A stretch of DNA of 64,000 bases from Pseudomonas spelaei (GCF_009724245.1 NZ_WNNK01000029.1:1-64000); one strand, 5' to 3'. Positions 42,843 through 52,690 are shown, counted from the stretch's first letter. Translations and numbers: made by a program. The notes: a model not told the origin generated them from the letters alone.

Positions 42843-43871
42843 TTACTTCAGACGTGCAAGGCGCTCGGTCAACAGGTCGAAGAAGCCTTGGGCATCGCCG
42901 TTTTCAACCCAGAATGCGTTCTTGGGTTGTTTCAAACCGTCGTACCAATCGACGATAGTCTGGCCAAAGGTCGGGCCTTCACGGCTGTCCACCACCACAT
43001 TGACTTCACGCCCGCTGAACAGCGCCGGCTTGAGCAGGTAAGCGATAACGGTAGCGTCGTGTACCGGGCCACCTGGAATGCCGTAGTGCTCCATGTCGCC
43101 TTTGACGTATTCGTTGAGAATATCGCCAACCACCTTGCTCGCATTGTTGTTCAATGCCGCGATCTTCTTCAGCCGCGCTTCACTGGTCAGAACCTTGTGA
43201 GTCACGTCCAGGGGCAGATAGGTCAGCTTGACACCACTCTTGAGCACAACTTCGGCCGCAATCGGATCGGCGAACAGGTTGAACTCGGCTACCGGCGTAA
43301 TGTTACCGCCGTTGAAGTGCGCGCCGCCCATCACCACCACTTCCTTGATGCCTTGGGTGATTTCAGGTGCCTGGGTGAGTGCCAGGGCCAGGTTGGTCTG
43401 CGGACCGAGCATGGCGATGGTAATGCTGTGGGGCTTGGCAGTGCTCAGGGTTTTGATCAGGTAATCAACCGCATTGCCCTCGGCCAGACCTTCTTTGGGC
43501 TCATGTACGGTGACACCGGAAATACCTTCCTTGCCATGAATGTTCTCGGCGTAGATCGGGGTGCGCAACATCGGCTTCGGAGCACCGGCATACACCGGGA
43601 TCTCCGGGCGCCCTGCCCACTCGCGCGCCAGGCGCGCGTTGCGGGAGGTCTTGTCCAGGCGCACGTTGCCGGCAACCGTGGTCAGCGCTCGAATGTTCAA
43701 TTCCTCAGGGGACGCCATGGCAAACAGCAGGGCAACCACGTCGTCAGCACCTGGATCGGTATCGATGATCAGGTCGATTTTTTCCGCCGCCTGGGCGCTT
43801 GCAGCAGTTAGGACGGACAAAAGCAGCACACTCCGAAACAGTTGTCGCAGGGTTGGGGTACCACGTTGCAT
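42843..43871 (-). CDS. Secreted ribonucleoside hydrolase
   Basis: A 342-residue inosine/uridine-preferring nucleoside hydrolase. The Ca-binding IIDTDPGADDVVALL is the family hallmark; HDATVIAYLL near the C-terminus holds the other site. A signal peptide (LLLSVLTAASAQA-AEK) sends it to the periplasm. AAGGAG lies six bases before the ATG at 43871. It releases ribose from nucleosides; together with the ribose genes just upstream (RbsD stop 26 bp away) this makes a nucleoside-to-ribose scavenging operon. Confidence 0.88.
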   Translation of the reverse strand: MQRGTPTLRQLFRSVLLLSVLTAASAQAAEKIDLIIDTDPGADDVVALLFAMASPEELNIRALTTVAGNVRLDKTSRNARLAREWAGRPEIPVYAGAPKPMLRTPIYAENIHGKEGISGVTVHEPKEGLAEGNAVDYLIKTLSTAKPHSITIAMLGPQTNLALALTQAPEITQGIKEVVVMGGAHFNGGNITPVAEFNLFADPIAAEVVLKSGVKLTYLPLDVTHKVLTSEARLKKIAALNNNASKVVGDILNEYVKGDMEHYGIPGGPVHDATVIAYLLKPALFSGREVNVVVDSREGPTFGQTIVDWYDGLKQPKNAFWVENGDAQGFFDLLTERLARLK

Positions 43872-43897
43872 GACGCACTCCTTGTCTTTGGGGAATT

Positions 43898-44302
43898 CTA
43901 GAAGGTTACGCCGGAGACCAGCGCGATATTGCAGTAGGGCTGGCACTCGCCCGTACGCACCACAGCCCGGGCCTTGCCACTGAGCTGCTTGAATGCTTCA
44001 TGGCTGAGCAAGCGACGCTCGCCGAGGGCCGCCTGCTTATTCAGCGCATCCAGATCGACCAGTGCCGGCGGTTGCTTGAGCAGGATTTCTTCGGCCAGCA
44101 CGTGACTTTCCACCTGCATTTCACTGAGCACGATACGCAGGGTGCTGATGAAGTCGGGAATGCCCTTTGTCAGCGCCAGGTCGATCAATTCGACGCCCGG
44201 CGGCACTGGAAGACCGGCATCACCGATCACCAGAATGTCCCCATGACCAAGGGAAGCGATCAGCCGCGACAGGGCAATATTGAGCAAGGGCGTCTTTTTC
44301 AT
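43898..44302 (-). CDS. rbsD: D-ribose pyranase
   Basis: A 134-residue protein. It has the family start MKKTPLLNIALSRLIASLGH and DAGLPVPPGVELIDLAL. It interconverts pyranose and furanose ribose, giving the form for RbsK. Its ATG overlaps the rbsK stop by four bases. Confidence 0.93.
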   Translation of the reverse strand: MKKTPLLNIALSRLIASLGHGDILVIGDAGLPVPPGVELIDLALTKGIPDFISTLRIVLSEMQVESHVLAEEILLKQPPALVDLDALNKQAALGERRLLSHEAFKQLSGKARAVVRTGECQPYCNIALVSGVTF

Positions 44303-45216
44303 GAGGGCACAAAACCTTGAACGTCATGCAACGTGGGAATGGAGGGTTGCGCGCCAGCACGGGTCACCGACAGCGCCGCGGCAACCTGGCCAAAACGGAT
44401 GGCCTCGGCTTCGCTTTTACCGTTGGCCAGCGCCGCCGCAAAACCCCCGACGAAGGTGTCACCGGCAGCCGTGGTGTCCACAGCCTTGACCTTGGGCGCC
44501 ACGAGGTGCTCGAAGCCCTGCCCGTCCGCGAACAACGCGCCTTCGGCACCGAGGGTAATAATCACTTTGCCCGCACCGGCCTTGATCAGGCGTGTGGCGG
44601 CAATCTTGGCTGTATCGAGAGAGTCGACCACCACGCCACTCAAGGCCGAAGCCTCGCTTTCATTGGGAATCAGGTAATCAATCGAGGTATACCACTCTGG
44701 GGGCAGCGGACCGCTGGCAGGCGCTGGATTGAGGATCACCGTCTTGCCCAGTTCGCGACCACGCTTGAGGGTGTGGCCAACGGTGTCCATCGGCACTTCG
44801 AGCTGGCAGATAATCACGTCACCGGCCTGCAACACGCTATCGAACGCCTGCAATGAAGCTGGCGTCAGTTGGCCATTGCTGCCGGCGACGATCACAATCG
44901 CATTCTGGCTGCTGTCATCCACCACAATCAGCGCCACGCCGCTGGAACCCTCCACCTCACTGACGGCCTGGCAATCAATGCCCTCCACCAGCAAGGCCTC
45001 CCGCAGCTGGACGCCGTAGGCATCGGAGCCAACGCAACCGACCATGGAAACGCTTGCACCCAAGCGTGCCGACGCGACTGCCTGGTTGGCACCCTTGCCG
45101 CCCGGAACCGTGGAAAAGGATTGGCCCATCAGGGTTTCACCGCCACGGGGCAGCCGACTGGCCCGGGTAACCAGGTCCATGTTCAGACTGCCTACTACCA
45201 CTACTTTTGCTGGCAT
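44299..45216 (-). CDS. rbsK: Ribokinase
   Basis: A 305-residue PfkB-family kinase. VVVGSLNMDLVTRASRLP at the start, GGKGANQAVASARLG, and DTTAAGDTFVGGFAAAL with the catalytic Asp are typical of RbsK. It makes ribose-5-phosphate. It lies between rbsR and rbsD. Confidence 0.95.
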   Translation of the reverse strand: MPAKVVVVGSLNMDLVTRASRLPRGGETLMGQSFSTVPGGKGANQAVASARLGASVSMVGCVGSDAYGVQLREALLVEGIDCQAVSEVEGSSGVALIVVDDSSQNAIVIVAGSNGQLTPASLQAFDSVLQAGDVIICQLEVPMDTVGHTLKRGRELGKTVILNPAPASGPLPPEWYTSIDYLIPNESEASALSGVVVDSLDTAKIAATRLIKAGAGKVIITLGAEGALFADGQGFEHLVAPKVKAVDTTAAGDTFVGGFAAALANGKSEAEAIRFGQVAAALSVTRAGAQPSIPTLHDVQGFVPS

Positions 45217-45239
45217 ACATCAGTACTCATCAATTCGGT

Positions 45240-46262
45240 TCAGCGGTATTGGGCGAAGACACCGGCCAACGGCGCTGTCGACTCACGCAAAACAATGCTC
45301 GGCGTCACGATGCGTTGATCGATCGGCAATTGGGGTGTCGCAATCCGTCTCAGTAAAAGCTCCGCCGCCATCTCCCCCAGTTGCAGGATCGACTGGCCCA
45401 CTGTGGTCAATGCCGGGTAGACGTAACGGCTCATTTGAATGTCATCAAAACCAATCACCGACAACTCGCCGGGGACGCGGATATTGCGCTCGGCAGCGGC
45501 CCGCAAGACGCCGAAGCCGATCATGTCGTTACCGGCAAAAATCGCACTGGGGGGATTACCCGCCAGCAATTGTGCCGCTGCTGTGTAGCCACCGGTGCTG
45601 GTGAAGTCGCTTTCCAATGTGCGGCTCGCAGGCACTTGGACCTTGGCCTCATTCAGGGCGCGGCGATACCCTGCCAGACGCATTTGCGCCACTCGGGTAT
45701 GGCTTGGCCCACCAATGCAGGCGATATCACGATGGCCCAACTCCAGCAAATGCCGGGTCGCCAGGTAGGCGCCGTGCTCGTGATCGATACGCACCAGGTC
45801 GACATCAATGCCATCCAGCGCCCGGTCGACGATGACCATGGGCGTGCGCACGGCTTTCAGGCCGGTGGCCAGTCCGCTGTCATCACCGCCTACCGAGGTC
45901 ACGATCAAACCATCGATACGCTTCTCCAGTAGCACCCTTAAATAATTGCGCTGCTTTTCGGCGTTATCGTCGGAGTTGCAGAGGATCACGCAATAGCCGT
46001 TACGCTCGCAGTAATCCTCGATACCCCGCGCCAACTCTGCGAAATACGGGTTGAGGCTGTTGGGCACCAGCAAGCCGATGGTGGCGGTGGTCTTGGCCTT
46101 CAGCGAACGGGCAACCGCGCTGGGGACGTAGTCGAGCTGCTTGATGGCCGCTTCGACCTTGATCCGCACTGGCTCGCTGACCGGGCGGGTCTTGTTCACC
46201 ACGTGGGACACGGTGGTGTAGGAAATCCCCGCGAGCGCCGCCACATCCTTGATGGTTGCCAT
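45240..46262 (-). CDS. rbsR: LacI-family ribose repressor
   Basis: A 340-residue regulator: helix-turn-helix MATIKDVAALAGISYTTVSHVVN, hinge YVPSAVARSLK, then the periplasmic-binding-like sensor domain. It lies inside the operon, 3 bp after rbsC. The palindrome CGCAAACGTTTGCG upstream of rbsB (49938) is the likely operator. Confidence 0.93.
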   Translation of the reverse strand: MATIKDVAALAGISYTTVSHVVNKTRPVSEPVRIKVEAAIKQLDYVPSAVARSLKAKTTATIGLLVPNSLNPYFAELARGIEDYCERNGYCVILCNSDDNAEKQRNYLRVLLEKRIDGLIVTSVGGDDSGLATGLKAVRTPMVIVDRALDGIDVDLVRIDHEHGAYLATRHLLELGHRDIACIGGPSHTRVAQMRLAGYRRALNEAKVQVPASRTLESDFTSTGGYTAAAQLLAGNPPSAIFAGNDMIGFGVLRAAAERNIRVPGELSVIGFDDIQMSRYVYPALTTVGQSILQLGEMAAELLLRRIATPQLPIDQRIVTPSIVLRESTAPLAGVFAQYR

Positions 46263-46265
46263 GGT

Positions 46266-47243
46266 TCAGGCCCGCCGGCTGGCGCGCTGGCTGCGATAAG
46301 TATCCAGCACCACCGCGATCACGATCACTGCACCGGTAATAATGCGCTTGGTCGGCTCAGTCGCGCCAATCTGCGCAAGCCCTGCCGCCAGTACCGAGAT
46401 GATCAATACGCCGAAGAAGGTACTGATCACCGAGCCACGGCCGCCCATCAGGCTGGTACCGCCAATCACCACTGCTGCGATCACTTGCAGTTCCAGGCCG
46501 GAACCGGCATTTGGATCGGCGGCTTCAAGACGGGAAATCTGGAACAGCGCCGCAACACCGGCCAGCAGCCCCATCAGGCTGAACACCAACACTTTGTAGG
46601 GCTTGGGATTAATCCCCGCCAGACGCACCGCCTCTTCGTTGGTACCGATCCCGATCAGGTAGCGACCGAACACGGTACGAGTCAGCACGAGCTGGGCAAC
46701 GATGATCACCGCCAACGCAATGATGAACGAGGGCGAAATGCCGAAGGCCACCGGGTTGGACAGCCAGGCAAAAGAGTCACCGATATACGCGGTACGCGAG
46801 CCGGTCATCTGATACGCGACACCGCGAGCCATTTCCAGCACACCGAGGGAGACGATAAACGATGGGATACGCCAAGCCACAGTGATGGAGCCGGTGATGG
46901 TCCCGGCCAGCGCCGCACAACCCATGCCCAACAGCGCGGCCGGCAATACGCTCCAGCCCCAGCCGAGGATCGCCACGCTGACGGCGGATGCCGCCAGGGC
47001 GAGAACCGAACCCACAGACAAGTCGATGCCGCCGATGATCAGGACAAAGGTCATGCCCACCGCCAGCACCATCAGGTCTGGAATCTGGTTGGCCAGGGTG
47101 CTGAAGGTGTCATAGGACAGGAAGTGGTCACTCAGGAACGAGAACAACGCAATCATCGCCAGCAAGGCGCCGGCCAAGCCCAGGTAAGTACCCAGGCCGT
47201 AGAAGTTGCCGCTACGTTTCGCGGCGGAAGGTGCAGTTTTCAT
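46266..47243 (-). CDS. rbsC: Ribose ABC transporter permease
   Basis: A 325-residue inner-membrane protein of the RbsC/BPD type, about ten helices. GIDLSVGSVLALAASAVS and GGTSLMGGRGSVISTFFGVL are typical. It overlaps rbsA by four bases. Confidence 0.93.
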   Translation of the reverse strand: MKTAPSAAKRSGNFYGLGTYLGLAGALLAMIALFSFLSDHFLSYDTFSTLANQIPDLMVLAVGMTFVLIIGGIDLSVGSVLALAASAVSVAILGWGWSVLPAALLGMGCAALAGTITGSITVAWRIPSFIVSLGVLEMARGVAYQMTGSRTAYIGDSFAWLSNPVAFGISPSFIIALAVIIVAQLVLTRTVFGRYLIGIGTNEEAVRLAGINPKPYKVLVFSLMGLLAGVAALFQISRLEAADPNAGSGLELQVIAAVVIGGTSLMGGRGSVISTFFGVLIISVLAAGLAQIGATEPTKRIITGAVIVIAVVLDTYRSQRASRRA

Positions 47244-48793
47244 GGGGTATTCCTAGGCGCCGCTTCATTGAGCAACGCATCACGTTTCTGATAGCCGGCA
47301 AACGCGGCGGCGAGCAATTCGTCCTGGGTCCAGCTGTCGCGCTCGAAGGTCTCGATCAGGCGCCCGGCGGACAACACGCCGATCCGGTCGCAGATCAGCA
47401 TCAACTCACGCAGGTCGCTGGATACCACCACCAGCGCTTTGCCTTGACGGGTCAAATCACCCAGCAACGCGTATATATCGAACTTGGCGCCGACGTCGAT
47501 GCCGCGGGTCGGCTCATCGAACAGCATCACCGCGCAATCACGTTCCAGCCAACGGCCAATCACCACTTTCTGCTGGTTGCCGCCCGACAACTCGGACACC
47601 AACTGTGACGGACTGGAACTGCGGATACTCATGGCGTCGACCTGGCGCTTGGCCAAGGCGGTTTCATCGCGACCGTTCACCAGGCCAGCGCTGGAAACCT
47701 TCGGCATGTTGCCCAAGGCGATATTGGCGCTGATCGATTGGGTCAGCAGCAGGCCTTCGCCCTTGCGGTCTTCGGTGATCAGGGCGATGCCGTGACCGAC
47801 CGCATCGACCGGCGAACGAATGCTCACCACCTGGGCCGGCGAGCCCAGGGCCACGGTGCCGCTGTCGGCCAGGTCAGCACCGAAGATCAGCCGTAGCAAC
47901 TCGGTACGGCCGGCACCGATCAGGCCAGAAATGCCGTAAATTTCGCCGGCACGCACTTCAAAGGACACATCGCGAACCTTGTCCGAGCGAGTCAGGCCTT
48001 TTACCGTCAACAGCGGCGCGCCGATGGTGCGCGGCCCGAGGTCAATTTTTTCGCCCAGTTCACGGCCAACCATCAGCGTGACCAACTGCTCACTGTTGTA
48101 ATTGGCCATCGGCTCGACACAGACCAGGTTACCGTCACGCAATACAGCAATGCGTTGGGCGACACGGGCCAGCTCTTCCAGCCGGTGGGAAATATAGATA
48201 ATCGCCACGCCCCGAGCCTGCAGGCGGGTGATCTGCTCAAACAACATCTCGACTTCACGGGCAGTCAGCATCGCCGTGGGTTCGTCGAGAATCAGCACAT
48301 GGCAGTCGCCAATCAGGTTGCGGGCAATCTCGACCATTTGTTGATGGCCGATGCCCAGGCTGCCGACCAGCGTGTCCGGGTCGATGGCATCCAGGCCGAC
48401 CTGAGCCATGGCCTCAATAGCGGCCTTGCGCAGTTGCTTGCGACTGATCCAGCCGCCACGGCTGGGCAGGTTGTGCAGGAACAGATTCTCCGCGACGGTC
48501 AAGGTCGGCAGCAGGTTGAGCTCCTGCATAACCATGCGCACGCCCTGCTCCTCAGCCTGGGTCCGACTGCCCGGCATATAGGCCTGACCATTGAACTGCA
48601 TCTGCCCGGTGGTCGGTGTGACCAGGCCGCCGATGATCTTCGACAGCGTGCTTTTCCCTGCGCCGTTCTCACCGGTGAGCGCCAACACTTCCCCGCGATT
48701 GAGCGTCAGGGTGATGTCGGACAGAACCGGCTGGGCATAGGTCTTGCCGATACCACTGACCGAGAGGACAGCGTTCGGTGCGCAAGATGACAT
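47240..48793 (-). CDS. rbsA: Ribose ABC transporter ATPase (two domains)
   Basis: A 517-residue protein with two ABC domains. The first has GENGAGKSTL and ILDEPTAML; the second has the usual degenerate Walker A GLIGAGRTEL, then SGGNQQKVVIGRWL and LFDEPTRGIDVG. It powers ribose import. It follows rbsB by 59 bp. Confidence 0.95.
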   Translation of the reverse strand: MSSCAPNAVLSVSGIGKTYAQPVLSDITLTLNRGEVLALTGENGAGKSTLSKIIGGLVTPTTGQMQFNGQAYMPGSRTQAEEQGVRMVMQELNLLPTLTVAENLFLHNLPSRGGWISRKQLRKAAIEAMAQVGLDAIDPDTLVGSLGIGHQQMVEIARNLIGDCHVLILDEPTAMLTAREVEMLFEQITRLQARGVAIIYISHRLEELARVAQRIAVLRDGNLVCVEPMANYNSEQLVTLMVGRELGEKIDLGPRTIGAPLLTVKGLTRSDKVRDVSFEVRAGEIYGISGLIGAGRTELLRLIFGADLADSGTVALGSPAQVVSIRSPVDAVGHGIALITEDRKGEGLLLTQSISANIALGNMPKVSSAGLVNGRDETALAKRQVDAMSIRSSSPSQLVSELSGGNQQKVVIGRWLERDCAVMLFDEPTRGIDVGAKFDIYALLGDLTRQGKALVVVSSDLRELMLICDRIGVLSAGRLIETFERDSWTQDELLAAAFAGYQKRDALLNEAAPRNTP

Positions 48794-48852
48794 ACGAAAG
48801 TCTCCAGGCGCCCGCTCCGGATGAGCGGACGCTGTGTTTGTGCTGCTGGGGA

Positions 48853-49812
48853 TTACTTCTTGAGGATGAGTTCGACCGGCGTTTCGATCATGCCGTCCAC
48901 GGCATCGACTTTTTCACCCTTGACCAGCTTCAAAGCGTTCTGGATACCGAAAACCGCTTGCTGGGCAGCGGCCTGGTCGGCCGTTGCCAGGACACGACCG
49001 TCTTGCAACATGGGCTTGATGGCCTCGATGTTGTCGTAGCCAACCACGAGCACTTTGCCCGCCTTACCTGCGCCGCGCACGGCGGAGACAGCGCCCAGCG
49101 CCATGTTGTCGTTACCGGCCAACAGGGCCTTGATGTTCGGGTTTGCCTGGAGCATCGCGGCGGCAATCGCATTGCCTTTGTCGATTTCCCACTCACCGGA
49201 TTGCGTGGAAACGATCTTCATGCCCGCAGCGTCCATTGCGTCCTTGAAACCGGCGGTGCGTTGCTGGGCGTTGGTGGTGGTCGACACACCTTCGATGATG
49301 CCAACCTCGTCACCGGCCTTGAGTTGCTTGGCCAGGTATTCACCCACCAGGCGCGCACCCTTGCGGTTGTCGGGGCCTACGAACGGAATATTCAGGGATT
49401 TGCTTTTCAGCACATCAACGTCGAGACGATTGTCGATGTTAACGATCTTGATGCCTTTATCGGAGGCTTTCTTCAGGACCGTGACCAATGCTTTCGAATC
49501 GGCCGGAGCAATGACGATCGCGTCAACCTTGGACAGGATCATCTGATTGACGATATCGATCTGGGCCGAGGTATCGGTTTCGTTCTTGATACCGTTGGTG
49601 ATCATGTCGAAGTCAGCGGAATGGGCTTTCTGGTAAGCCTTGGCACCGTCTTGCATGGTGACGAAAAATTCATTGGCAAGGGATTTCATGACCAGACCGA
49701 CCTTGGGTTTGGCGGCAGTTTCAGCGGCAAATGCAGAGGAGAAAGGCAGGGCAGCGGATGCGGCAGCAAGCACAGCAACAGCAAGAAGACGTCCAGCGAA
49801 TGGCAGCTTCAT
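48853..49812 (-). CDS. rbsB: Periplasmic ribose-binding protein
   Basis: A 319-residue binding protein with a signal peptide (LLAVAVLAAASAALPFSSAF-A, then AETAAK). KVGLVMKSLANEFFVTMQDG and VIAPADSKALV are typical. It is the first gene of rbsBACRKD plus nucleoside hydrolase and would deliver ribose to RbsC. Confidence 0.95.
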   Translation of the reverse strand: MKLPFAGRLLAVAVLAAASAALPFSSAFAAETAAKPKVGLVMKSLANEFFVTMQDGAKAYQKAHSADFDMITNGIKNETDTSAQIDIVNQMILSKVDAIVIAPADSKALVTVLKKASDKGIKIVNIDNRLDVDVLKSKSLNIPFVGPDNRKGARLVGEYLAKQLKAGDEVGIIEGVSTTTNAQQRTAGFKDAMDAAGMKIVSTQSGEWEIDKGNAIAAAMLQANPNIKALLAGNDNMALGAVSAVRGAGKAGKVLVVGYDNIEAIKPMLQDGRVLATADQAAAQQAVFGIQNALKLVKGEKVDAVDGMIETPVELILKK

Positions 49813-49937
49813 AGGTTCACTCCGATCTTATGATTATTGTGAGCAACGCTTGCACCGAAGAACACTTCGGCGGTCTTCCCACCCGGGAGACTGATACGAG
49901 CCTTCACGACACTCATGGAGCAACCCGTGAAACATCT

Positions 49938-49951
49938 CGCAAACGTTTGCG
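49938..49951 (-). promoter_or_regulatory. Likely RbsR operator
   Basis: CGCAAACGTTTGCG is a perfect 14-bp palindrome with the central CG typical of LacI/RbsR sites, 126 bp upstream of rbsB. The surrounding 565-bp divergent gap (49813-50377) also holds the glutaminase-asparaginase promoter; I see no gene in it. Confidence 0.75.
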
Positions 49952-50377
49952 TTGAGCAAACTATGCGAATCTTGTCGAGATTTGTCAACGGAAGAAAAGA
50001 CCTTTATCTGAGCCCGCTCTACGCCGAGCCCTACAGCCTGAGGCTGATGGCGCTAAACATTTCCGGCGTTCGACCGTTCTCTGACATAACAGAAGGCTGT
50101 TCATTTACAACCTGGCGTTCCGACCCTTTCCCCTCCTCTTTTTCGGACAACCGAACACGAAGGCCGCACTTTGTTCGGAAAGCCGGACAAGAAACTGAAC
50201 AGCAATCGATAAATTCAGACAAAAATAGATGTAAATCAATAAGTTAAATCCAATCACCAAACAGAATACGGCTGGTACAAATCCTGCTCTTACACAGCAC
50301 CTTGTGGCATTCAGAGTTGCCCGGGTGTTTCTAGATGAACCTGCATCAGCACTCATCAAAAACCAGAGAGAAAAATA

Positions 50378-51466
50378 ATGAAATCTGCACTCAAGACCTT
50401 TGTTCCGGGCGCGTTGGCCCTCCTGCTGCTGTTCCCTGTTGCCGCCCAGGCAAAAGAAGCTGAAACCAAGACCAAACTGTCCAACGTCGTCATCCTGGCC
50501 ACCGGTGGCACCATCGCCGGCGCAGGTGCCAGTGCTGCCAACAGTGCGACCTACCAAGCCGCCAAGGTCGGTATCGAACAACTGATCGCCGGCGTTCCCG
50601 AGCTGAGCCAGATCGCCAATGTTCGCGGCGAGCAAGTCCTGCAAATCGCCTCTGAAAGCATCACCAACGAAAACCTCCTGCAACTGGGGCGTCGCGTCGC
50701 CGAACTGGCCGACAGCAAGGACGTGGACGGTATCGTGATCACTCACGGCACCGACACCCTGGAAGAGACTGCCTACTTCCTCAACCTGGTGGAAAAAACC
50801 GATAAGCCAATCGTGGTGGTCGGCTCCATGCGCCCAGGCACCGCCATGTCGGCGGACGGCATGCTCAACCTGTACAACGCCGTGGCAGTCGCCGGCAGCA
50901 AAGACGCTCGCGGCAAAGGCGTACTGGTAACCATGAACGATGAGATCCAGTCGGGTCGCGATGTCAGCAAAATGATCAACATCAAGACCGAAGCGTTCAA
51001 AAGCCCATGGGGCCCACTGGGCATGGTGGTTGAAGGAAAATCCTACTGGTTCCGCCTGCCAGCCAAGCGCCACACCATGAGTTCCGAATTCGATATCAAG
51101 ACCATCAAAAGTCTGCCAGATGTCGAAATCGCCTACTCCTATGGCAACGTAAGCGACACCGCCTATAAGGCCCTGGCCCAAGCCGGTGCCAAAGCTATCA
51201 TCCATGCCGGTACCGGTAATGGTTCGGTATCGTCCAAAGTCGTGCCAGCCCTGCAGGAACTGCGCAAGGAAGGCGTACAGATCATTCGGTCTTCCCACGT
51301 CAACGCTGGCGGTTTCGTTCTGCGTAACGCCGAACAGCCTGACGACAAATACGACTGGGTCGTGGCTCATGACCTGAACCCACAGAAAGCGCGCATCCTG
51401 GCCATGGTCGCCCTGACCAAGACCCAGGACAGCAAAGAGCTGCAACGGATGTTCTGGGAGTATTGA
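50378..51466 (+). CDS. ansB: Periplasmic glutaminase-asparaginase
   Basis: A 362-residue type II L-asparaginase of the glutaminase-asparaginase kind. A signal peptide (ALALLLLFPVAAQA-KEA) exports it. The two catalytic threonines are in VILATGGTIAGAG and VITHGTDTLEET. It removes the amide of Gln and Asn in the periplasm and feeds nitrogen and acidic amino acids to the cell. It stands alone, divergent from rbsB. Confidence 0.93.
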   Translation: MKSALKTFVPGALALLLLFPVAAQAKEAETKTKLSNVVILATGGTIAGAGASAANSATYQAAKVGIEQLIAGVPELSQIANVRGEQVLQIASESITNENLLQLGRRVAELADSKDVDGIVITHGTDTLEETAYFLNLVEKTDKPIVVVGSMRPGTAMSADGMLNLYNAVAVAGSKDARGKGVLVTMNDEIQSGRDVSKMINIKTEAFKSPWGPLGMVVEGKSYWFRLPAKRHTMSSEFDIKTIKSLPDVEIAYSYGNVSDTAYKALAQAGAKAIIHAGTGNGSVSSKVVPALQELRKEGVQIIRSSHVNAGGFVLRNAEQPDDKYDWVVAHDLNPQKARILAMVALTKTQDSKELQRMFWEY

Positions 51467-51501
51467 TCCCGCCCTCGGCCTGGTCGTGATGACCGGGCCA
51501 T

Positions 51502-51530
51502 CACCCACTCGCCGCGAACGGCGGGTGGGT
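51502..51530 (+). terminator. Hairpin after ansB
   Basis: CCACTCGCCG-CGAA-CGGCGGGTGG is a strong stem with a tetraloop about 35 bp after the stop. It has no T-run, so it may end or stabilise the mRNA. Confidence 0.55.
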
Positions 51531-51664
51531 CTCCCTCCCCGTCTTGCCCCCATAAACAAAAAAATCTTTAAAAAACAAAGCCATTTTGCATAGAAACAAA
51601 TAAATCACGGTCAAAGCGATCTTCTTGGATTTTAAGCAGTTGCGAATTTACCCACAGTTAAATA

Positions 51665-51680
51665 CTGTATGTTCGTACAG
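51665..51680 (+). promoter_or_regulatory. LexA (SOS) box
   Basis: CTGTATGTTCGTACAG fits the LexA pattern CTGT-N8-ACAG exactly. It lies 19 bp before the GTG of the DUF1654 gene, in the region where the promoter would be. So the two-gene unit that follows should be DNA-damage inducible. Confidence 0.85.
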
Positions 51681-51698
51681 CTTAATAAGGATCACTCC

Positions 51699-51950
51699 GT
51701 GGCAAAGCCTTCCTCTGCAGCACCTACCCCGCCTGATGCCTATGAACGCCTCGCGATTCGTGTGCAAAAAATCATCAATTCGACCAACGCCCAAAAAGCC
51801 AAGGCAGCCTTGATCTTCCGTTTGCCGGACGAGCCGGAGGATGAATGGGGGCGTCTGCTGGAAGAAATTGCGGAAAACGACAACGTAACGCTCGCCCATC
51901 GCGATGATGGCGGCGTGCAAGTTTTCTGGGTTGTGCCGAAGGAAGATTGA
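51699..51950 (+). CDS. DUF1654 protein
   Basis: An 83-residue protein of the DUF1654 family, known mainly from Pseudomonas and its phages. The sequence AYERLAIRVQKIINS and ENDNVTLAHRDDGGVQVFW are typical. The GTG at 51699 with AAGGA upstream is preferred to an ATG inside the LexA box. Function unknown; SOS control and a shared transcript with endonuclease I suggest a link to DNA damage. Confidence 0.75.
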   Translation: MAKPSSAAPTPPDAYERLAIRVQKIINSTNAQKAKAALIFRLPDEPEDEWGRLLEEIAENDNVTLAHRDDGGVQVFWVVPKED

Positions 51951-51954
51951 GTCA

Positions 51955-52644
51955 ATGAGTGTCCGTTTTATTACGTTGTTCTGCCTGTTTTTTGCCGTCA
52001 CTGCCCACGCCCAGGCCCCGCGCACCTTCAGTGAAGCCAAGAAAATCGCCTGGAAGCTCTACGCCCCGCAATCCACGGAGTTTTATTGCGGCTGTAAATA
52101 CACGGGTAACCGGGTAGACCTGAAGGCCTGTGGCTATGTCCCGCGCAAGAACGCCAACCGGGCGGCGCGAATCGAGTGGGAGCACATTGTTCCAGCCTGG
52201 CAAATCGGTCATCAGCGCCAATGTTGGCAGAAGGGTGGACGCAAGAACTGTACCCGCAGTGATGACGTCTACAAGCGTGCCGAAGCGGACCTGCACAATC
52301 TGGTGCCAAGCATCGGTGAGGTCAACGGTGACCGCAACAACTTCAGCTTTGGCTGGTTGCCGGTGCAAAACGGGCAGTATGGCTCTTGCTTGACCCAAGT
52401 GGACTTCAAGGCGAAGAAGGTCATGCCCCGGCCGTCCATTCGCGGCATGATCGCCCGCACTTACTTCTACATGAGCAAGCAGTACGGCCTAAGCCTGTCG
52501 AAACAGGACCGCAAGTTGTACGAAGCGTGGAACAAGACCTACCCGGTACAACCCTGGGAGCGCCAGCGCAATCAAACCGTGGCGTGCGTGATGGGACGCG
52601 GCAATGAGTTTGTCGGGCCGGTCAATCTGAAAGCCTGCGGCTGA
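51955..52644 (+). CDS. Endonuclease I, secreted
   Basis: A 229-residue nuclease of the EndA/Dns type with a signal peptide (FITLFCLFFAVTAHA-QAP). IEWEHIVPAWQ and DLHNLVPSIGEVNGDRNNF contain the catalytic His and metal-binding Asn residues. Eight or so cysteines would form disulfides. It degrades DNA outside the cytosol. It starts 4 bp after the DUF1654 stop, so both share the LexA box. Confidence 0.9.
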   Translation: MSVRFITLFCLFFAVTAHAQAPRTFSEAKKIAWKLYAPQSTEFYCGCKYTGNRVDLKACGYVPRKNANRAARIEWEHIVPAWQIGHQRQCWQKGGRKNCTRSDDVYKRAEADLHNLVPSIGEVNGDRNNFSFGWLPVQNGQYGSCLTQVDFKAKKVMPRPSIRGMIARTYFYMSKQYGLSLSKQDRKLYEAWNKTYPVQPWERQRNQTVACVMGRGNEFVGPVNLKACG

Positions 52645-52690
52645 AAGGAGGCAAGCAAGCGGGATACAGGCTGTCCCGCTCGCTATCCTC

